The notes below the pieces were generated by a model. That model saw only the letters and a program-made list of their open reading frames with translations, had not been told where the DNA came from and ran no database searches. Below, one piece after another: positions 57,394 through 64,000 of a stretch of 64,000 nt of DNA. How positions within the stretch are numbered: position 1 is the stretch's first letter; every line of letters begins with the position of its first letter. The stretch comes from Oopsacas minuta (taxonomy: Eukaryota > Porifera > Hexactinellida > Lyssacinosida > Leucopsacidae), in the NCBI GenBank assembly GCA_024704765.1, contig JAKMXF010000355.1, positions 68,459 through 132,458 on the forward strand, given 5' to 3'. Made by a program: the position numbers and the translations under genes.

Positions 57394-58732
57394 CAGATTG
57401 TTGAACAATTGATGTCGTAATATAGAATGGACAAATAAAACATATTCTTCCAGTGTAGTAATGTGCTCCTTACTTTCCTATATAACCGCCATTGTGAGCA
57501 ATACATAACTTAATCCTATTTGGCATTGAAGCTACAAGATTAGCCAAAACATCCTCCGTCACCTGAGACCATCCCAGTTTGAGATTATTTTTAAGCTTTC
57601 TTCATTTGTTGCGAGGGGCATTGAATCCAGTTGACTTGGAGTAATGCCCACAGATTTTCTATAGGATTCAAGTCCGGCGAATTCGCAGTCCATACTTCTT
57701 TAGGCCAAAACCTTTAAGTTCTTCAAACACCACTCTTGAGTTCTTTTAGAGGTATGAACCGACGCCCATCTTGTTGGAAAATGGCCTTGGATATGTTTTT
57801 CATCATTTTTCGTGTATAAATGGGTTCATTTTTTCTTTTTCTCTTAAATGTAGGTACCAAAGCTTTCTTCAAAATTTCCTCTACATAATATTCTGTATTT
57901 ACGGTCTTGCCTCATGGAATAAATTGTAATTCTGATAAGGCAGAGCAAGAAATCATACCCCACACATTTTCTTTGAGTGGGTACTTCACTGTCTCTACCG
58001 GAGTTATATTATCTCGTTTCCGAGCTCACACACGGTTATTTTGCCGATTCGGAGTAGGATTAAGTTGAAATGGTGATTCATCTGAAAATAGTATTGGTCT
58101 CCATTCTTCCACACTCCAGTTCTTCCTCTCTTTGCAGAATTTACAAGGGATTTTTTCTGAGAATCGGTTAACTTTGGCTGTTTTTGTGGTTTACAAGGGG
58201 TAGAATACAAACTTTTCAACTAATTCAATACAGTTACGTGAGAAACTGATACTCTGCCTCTCCTTCTCAAATTCTTGGTCAATATCCTAGTTGATTTGTG
58301 GGGTTCGGATAGCGATTTACCAATTATGATTTGCTGCTTTCGACAGGGAATTTTTTCGACCACGTGCAGGCTTGTTTCTAAACGATTTACCACCTCTAGA
58401 AAGGGCCCACCAACCCTGTATTGTTCGTAAAGTAATCTTCAGAGCTTGAGAAACCTTCGTTTGAGACATGCCTGCTATAATCATACCGATAGCACGATTG
58501 CGGACATCAATAGTGTATTTGGTAACCATGGAAACACTAAAGAATGTTAGGAATTTTTATTTTCAGGTAAAGAAGAATATCAGCTAATATCAACTAGAAT
58601 ACTAATTATGTATTCATGAAGCATATACAAAAGGAATATTTAGTCGGATTATCATGATTAAATCATCTAAATTGAGTACTTAATTAAAGATATAAAATGT
58701 ATAAATTACGACATTAATTGTTTAACACTCTG
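57394..58732 (-). mobile_element. Tc1 element
   Basis: A 1,339-bp element with inverted ends around CAGATTGTTGAACAATTGAT and the complement of CAGAGTGTTAAACAATTAAT, each next to TA (57392-57393, 58733-58734). Transposase on the minus strand. Confidence 0.9.
57480..58529 (-). pseudogene. Tc1 transposase, frameshifted
   Basis: Begins MVTKYTIDVRNRAIGMIIAG with a paired helix-turn-helix (SQTKVSQALKITLRTIQGW) and a basic AT-hook-like RGRK linker. The second part carries PKLTDSQKKSLVNSAKRGR, then in another frame ILFSDESPFQ with the first Asp (about 58090). The C-terminal part has YPLKENVWGM, FQQDGRR with the second Asp (about 57760) and NSPDLNPIENLW with the Glu (about 57660). At least four stops or frameshifts disrupt it. 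Confidence 0.9.
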
Positions 58733-58734
58733 TA

Positions 58735-60193
58735 GTTGTGTGGTAGAAGAGATGTATGCGACCTCTACACCTGTCAAAATCATAGTATAATTATGTATTG
58801 TGTCGAATGAAACACTTGTACTGTGTCGACAAAAATCAGGGAACCACAATATACTTACACAATATTCCAATCAAACAGAGTTATAGCTAAATATTAGAGT
58901 AGGTATTGGTTAATCGCACTGAAAAATAGACCGATGACAGAGTTTTTAGCATATAAATAGCAAATTACCAAAATGACAACATTCTAGCTCCAGACATGAA
59001 AATGACCAAAACACCGATGAAAATATTTTTCCTATTCCACCAATATATATATATGCAATCCAAAAATTTGCAGATTTTATTGCTGTCTCTCCAAAATATT
59101 TAAACTCAATTTTTCAGGTAGTGCCCCGGATGTTTATTGGCCCAATTTGATATTGACCGTTGTCAATAATACAAATCAAATTTAGTTGTCTAGAAGAATG
59201 GAAAGGATTGGAATTAGATTAAGCTCCATTTTCAGGAGCTGGAGTGGGAGTGCAATCCTTTACAGGGTTGTAGCGAATGTATGATAAAATGAGGAGCGTT
59301 TAATGCTCTGGTGAAAATTGAATGCGATCTAGTAACGACTTTGTATACGTGACTCAACCTCAACAAACAATTGGGGAAGTAAGAAAACCGATTCTAGAAA
59401 TTGGTTAGACTATATTATTGAATTATAATATTCCAATCATTTCTACCCACGTAGAAATTTCCTCCTGGTTAAGAACTCCTGATCTAGATCTACCAGAATT
59501 ATAACGCTATTACTATTAGTTTTCTGGATATTGTCATTTCAATAATACTGTTTTTAGTGCAGCTCATATAGGAAGATTCCAAATCTGCATGGACTATGTA
59601 AGACTCCCGCACGTACGTACGTAGTGCGAAATCTAAGTCGGATTTAGATGAAAATAGGTACACGTACACATTTTGGGTCGGAGAATTGCACGTCGGGTAC
59701 CAATTTGTTCTAAATGAATATTTCGCACCGTTTTTGTGTTTAATCATACCTTCGCTGTAAGAATGTAGAAATTAAAATTCGCATTTTGACATGATTTAAC
59801 ATATGATTGACTAAACAGACATCACAGAATATAGATATTCATGGTAAATATGTAAAAAAATCGACAAAATGGAGGGGGCTTAAGCTTGTAAAATTAGTGT
59901 TTAAACACACAGGCCTACACTTTTCAGTTGTATTGATTTTGTCAACTGATATATACTAATTCTGTGTTGCTGATTCCGATTATTTAGTCAGTTTTTCCCT
60001 AATACGTCAAGTTATCTCACAATCCTATTACTACATTAATAGAATAAAATTAGTTTCAACCCTTATATGTTAGATTGGATCAATTAAATTTCTGAAAATA
60101 TCAATATTTCATTCACTAAGAATAATAATGATATAATTGTTACTAATATGAATGGAAGAAAGTGATACTATAAACATGTAATATGAGCACTAT
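58735..60193. other. No gene seen
   Basis: AT-rich spacer. A minus frame at 59499-59747 has no motif. Confidence 0.5.
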
Positions 60194-61900
60194 TCAATCT
60201 AAAAATTTTCTCTTGTTTGACTTTCTTGAATGTTGTTCGTTAGGACAATCTCTTTTCAGGCACCAACAGTAATCTGCCATCATATGTGTGTCCCATCTTC
60301 CTTGATATCGCTGTTCCATCACGTTTATGTCTTGATGGAATCCTTCCCCTTGTTCTTCACTCATATCACCTAGATTATCCGGAAATCTATCAAGATGGTC
60401 TCTCAAATAATGAATTTTAATACTCATATTACAGCCAAGAGCATGATAGCTGTCGACTAACTCTGTGACTAGTTCTTTGTAGTTGGATGCCTTTTTATTA
60501 CCAAGGAAATTAGAAACGACATTAGAGAAAGCCTACCACGCTCTCTTCTCTTCCTCGTTCATTGAATCTTTGAAGCTGTTGTCCCTAAGTAACTTGCGAA
60601 TCTGTGGACCTTCAAATATCCCTGTCTTTTTCCTATCTTTACTGACTTCTGGAAAATAATTTCGGATATACTTAAAACGATATCTGTCTTTATCCAGTGC
60701 TTTGATGAATTGCTTCATTAAACCAAGCTTAATGTGGAGAGGAGGTAGAATTAATTTATTTGTATGTACCAGAGGGTTATTAATTACATTTTTGTCCCCC
60801 AACTTTCAAACATTCTCTCGGAGGCCACTTTTCCCTTATCCAATGCTGGTTCCTATCTCTACTGTCCCAATAACAAAGAAAACAGGGGTACTTAGTGAAC
60901 CCAGATTGTTGTCCTAATAGAAAGTTGACCATTTTGAGATCAACACAGATGACCCAATCATGTACAGAGTAGTTAATAATCTCTAATATCTCTTTCACAT
61001 TATTGTACTCCTCTTTGAGTTTAACTGAATATCCTATAGGAATTGAACCGAATATATTTCCATTATGGAGTAGTACACATTTCAGATTCCTTTTGGAGCT
61101 GTCAATAAACAGCCTCCAGTCACTTGGATTGTATTTCGGAACTCTCTTTGCTAGTGGAAGACCATCAACATTTGGACAGAGCACCAAACCACTCTTTTCG
61201 CAGAAATACTTGTTAAAACTCTTGCTCCCTGTAACGATATAATGTTACCTTTGTTCCTTGATGGAGTAGATTCTTTTTTTCAATCTAGATGCAAGCAACT
61301 TAGAAGATACTCTCGAGAGGTCAAGATCACGAATTAAATCATTCAATTCCGCTTGGTTAAAGAGAGAAGGCTCCGAGGAAGGACCTTGAAAATCAACATC
61401 ATATTCACAGTCATGATCATTGACTTCATCCGAATTGGCACCATCTTCATCATCATAGAGTCCAAGAAACTCTGTGAATATTGATACAGGTAGATCACTA
61501 CAATGAGGGACTGGTCGATAGCAGATTCGAAATATGGGTAATTCAGCAGGTGTCTGTCACTCATTTTGCAGCCCATAACATTCACCATGCAGAAATAGCA
61601 ATCATCGAAATTATCTTTTGATTCTCTCCAAATCATAGGAATTCCGAAAGTGAGGTGTTTCTCTTTATCCTTACTCCAAGACCTCAATAATTCTACACAA
61701 GATTTACAGACCTTATGAGGTGCCCAACTTTTGTCCTGGTCGCCCAGCTTAACTTTGAAATACGCATGGTAAGCTCTATCCACAAAATAAGTAATATTCT
61801 GCATCTGAGGTTCCGGACTATAGAAACCACAAATATAACAAAAAATGTCTGGAGAATTGAAACACTTTCTTTTCAACATATCAACAAAAAAGAATAACAA
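60194..61900 (-). pseudogene. Unclassified DDE-like transposon protein, nearly complete
   Basis: Conserved blocks in order: a zinc-finger region FCYICGFYSPE...WAPHKVCKSCVELLRSW...DCYFC (61900-61600); an acidic linker and LFNQAELNDLIRDLDLSRVSSKLLASRLKKR (about 61380-61260, other frame); WRLFIDSSKRNLKCVLLHNG with a candidate first Asp (about 61110); VHDWVICVDLKMVNFLLGQQ with a second Asp and CFLCYWDSR (about 60950-60860); LPPLHIKLGLMKQFIKAL (about 60740); and SEEQGEGFHQDI with a candidate Glu, then RYQGRWDTHMMADYCWCLKRD to the stop at 60194. Frame changes near 61520, 61190-61250, 60800 and a stop near 60533 break it. The family is common as orphan 'hypothetical' proteins in invertebrates; the DDE reading is inference. 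Confidence 0.72.
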
Positions 61901-64000
61901 ACTAGTTAAAAACCAATAAGCAAATAAGACTATTTGAATATATATACTATGTACATAATGTTATTGTTGCAATATGTAATCATGACGATTTTTTGGCAAA
62001 AATCGAAATTTTTCTGAAAATGTAGCTATATGGTTGTGAAAAAACCTGACGTGCTAAGAAAAAATTGAATTGATATTCAGAATCAGCGCACCTAAATTAG
62101 ACTAAATCAGTGATCAAAATATAAACTGCGATATAACATTTTTTTGTAGGCCTGTGATATCATTTAGAAGGTCGATATTGCATACTAGACTCATTTAGCC
62201 TAGTGGGGTCGAACAAGGGGGTTATTCGATAGGGTTAGGCGTGCACTATGTACATAATATACGGGCTGGCATTAGGGGCGTAGCTAGACATTTCTCAGGA
62301 GGGGGGCAAACCTCGGAGCAGATCCAATATTCGGAAAGTGGAGGGGGGGACAAAGAGCGAGCGATTGAATAAGGGGGACTGGGGGCAGTGATGTGGTAGA
62401 ATGAAAATATTGATATCCAGCTCATATAAACATCTGTTCTCAATTAATATTATTTCTAATTTATTAATTTTACGAGACAGAGTAGCAAGAGACAGAAAAT
62501 ATTTAGTTTCGACCCCTCTATAAAACTTTCGGAGGAAATATCCAATGTGAAGGAATTAAAAAAAAGCACAAGGACCAAACAGATATTTCAAAACAATAGT
62601 ATATTACTATTGATCCTAAAAGCAAGAATGTTTTATATTTAAAACATAGTGGAGTGGGGCTAGCCTGTTCACGTCCCACCACATTTGAGAACTGTTTTGT
62701 ACACCAAAATTAACATATTTCCACCCACTTTTGTTTATGGATCTACGCTCCTTGCGATGGCGCTCTATCTAAACCCGAGACCACTACACAAGGGACTGCG
62801 AAGTGATATAATATATTAATTCTGGCAATTCAATTAGTTTTTACTCAGATCATATTGTACACTTGCCCCAAAAAAATGTTTGTTTGTTGAAATGTTGTAC
62901 TACAAAGTCTACGAAATTCCCGGTGTATAGCAGTGAACTTAGGAGATTTTTGCTAATAATAACCTATAACTCGGCAACTTTAACTTTTGGTAAAATAATC
63001 CTGCAAATTTCTAGCATATACAAGACTTACCATAATTTGAAATACATTTGATGTGCTATCTAAGATGATTATGAAATAATCTCGAATATTCCCATGTGGG
63101 TAATGGCATAAGCTAGATTACATCATAATCATCTCAGAATGATGATACTGATTAACCGAAATAAATACTTTAGAAATAGTTATGCTTCACACAATCGCAG
63201 ATATTCGTATATTAGTGGGATATTCTATGATAAAATTTCTTGTATACTAAATTTTTCTGCTAAATTTATGTGATAAATCGAAATCTTTGGATTTCTCAGG
63301 AGAAAATTTCTCACTAATGTTTCCATTCAACCAACAAACTTGGGCCATTGTATATTAATCAAATATCTTTAAATAAGAGGTCGTTGGAAGAATTGCCTCT
63401 ACTTGTTTAGTATAAAATATCTGGTTAAAGGGCATTTTCATTTGAAATTATTAATGTGGAATGGGGGGCAGAGTTACCGGCCCGACATCGGCCACTTTTA
63501 GGGGTTCTATTGTACAATATATTGGTAGGTGTTTTTGCCATCTTATTATAGGTTGCTGAGTTATAGATAAATATTGGCAGAAATGTGCCATCCACTGCTC
63601 TACCTCAGGAATGTGACAACTTTATCATTGAAAGGTTTCTGTAAACTTCTTTAACTAGATAATTCATCAGTATTTCTAGAATCGAAATTGAAATTATTGA
63701 ACTTCAACAGAGAGTCCAAGTTTGTGAATTTCCTAGAATATCGTTATTATTTCTTAATTATATAGCGTCATTTGGACCCGAAAAATGTTTTCCGACGTGG
63801 TCTTTGGGAGTACAACAAATCAACAACTAAATATCCATTTTGGTCAACGTGTGCAATTATGATATGAGCAAAACTAATAGAATTACTAAATGTATATAAT
63901 ACGCCACTTCGGACTCCCTGGTTTACATGTTCAGGATTTAGATAGAGCCTGTGACAATCTTTCAAAATTACACCATTGCGGAATTACGAAGTACTTGTTA
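61901..64000. other. No gene seen
   Basis: AT-rich. At 62275-62310 a GGGGCGTAGCTAGACATTTCTC block followed by a G-rich stretch matches the dispersed blocks at 18218 and 31740. The frames at 62863-63051 and 63768-63965 have no motif. Confidence 0.45.

Overview
The window is AT-rich metazoan DNA dominated by transposons, with little host coding sequence. Spliced genes with GT/AG introns, C2H2, FLYWCH and RING fingers, and eukaryotic DNA transposon superfamilies (Tc1/mariner, hAT, Merlin, MULE, Ginger-like, Crypton-like) rule out a prokaryote. An arthropod, perhaps a small crustacean such as a copepod, is my best guess from the transposon mix, but no host marker here fixes the species. One undetermined base occurs at 55057.

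Host genes: an intact, uninterrupted mitochondrial electron transfer flavoprotein alpha subunit (19978-20997, minus) with a poly(A) signal, and one exon of an Eco1/ESCO cohesin acetyltransferase (48188-48727, minus) carrying its zinc finger and the start of the acetyltransferase fold. I found no further ESCO exons.

The most interesting unit is 5322-11217: a Ginger-like cut-and-paste transposon with TGT...ACA inverted ends. Its minus-strand, six-exon integrase-type transposase (H2C2 zinc finger, DD35E core, GPY/F module) is followed 142 bp downstream by a 422-codon ubiquitin-specific-protease-like cysteine peptidase with all its key residues. The transposase has three apparent single-base indels, whereas the peptidase frame is open.

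Other elements, left to right: dead mariner (1129-2086); Merlin with ~355-bp inverted repeats (12165-15527); hAT miniatures (16387-16739, 47264-47664); a MULE coding FLYWCH, DDE and RING modules with a perfect 8-bp duplication (26721-29800); Tc1/mariner with TA ends (32252-33565); tyrosine-recombinase (Crypton-like) relic (39569-41777); 5'-truncated mariner (44650-45215); a 1.7-kb element with 6-bp duplications (50127-51849) carrying a nested palindromic Tc1-type miniature (50284-51197); an inverted duplication of an unknown coding segment (51872-52975); internally deleted hAT (53232-54116); Tc1 (57394-58732); and two relics of an unclassified DDE-like family (54808-55062, 60194-61900). Between them lie AT-rich spacers, satellites and several dispersed repeat families. 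No reverse transcriptase, rRNA, tRNA or CRISPR was seen.
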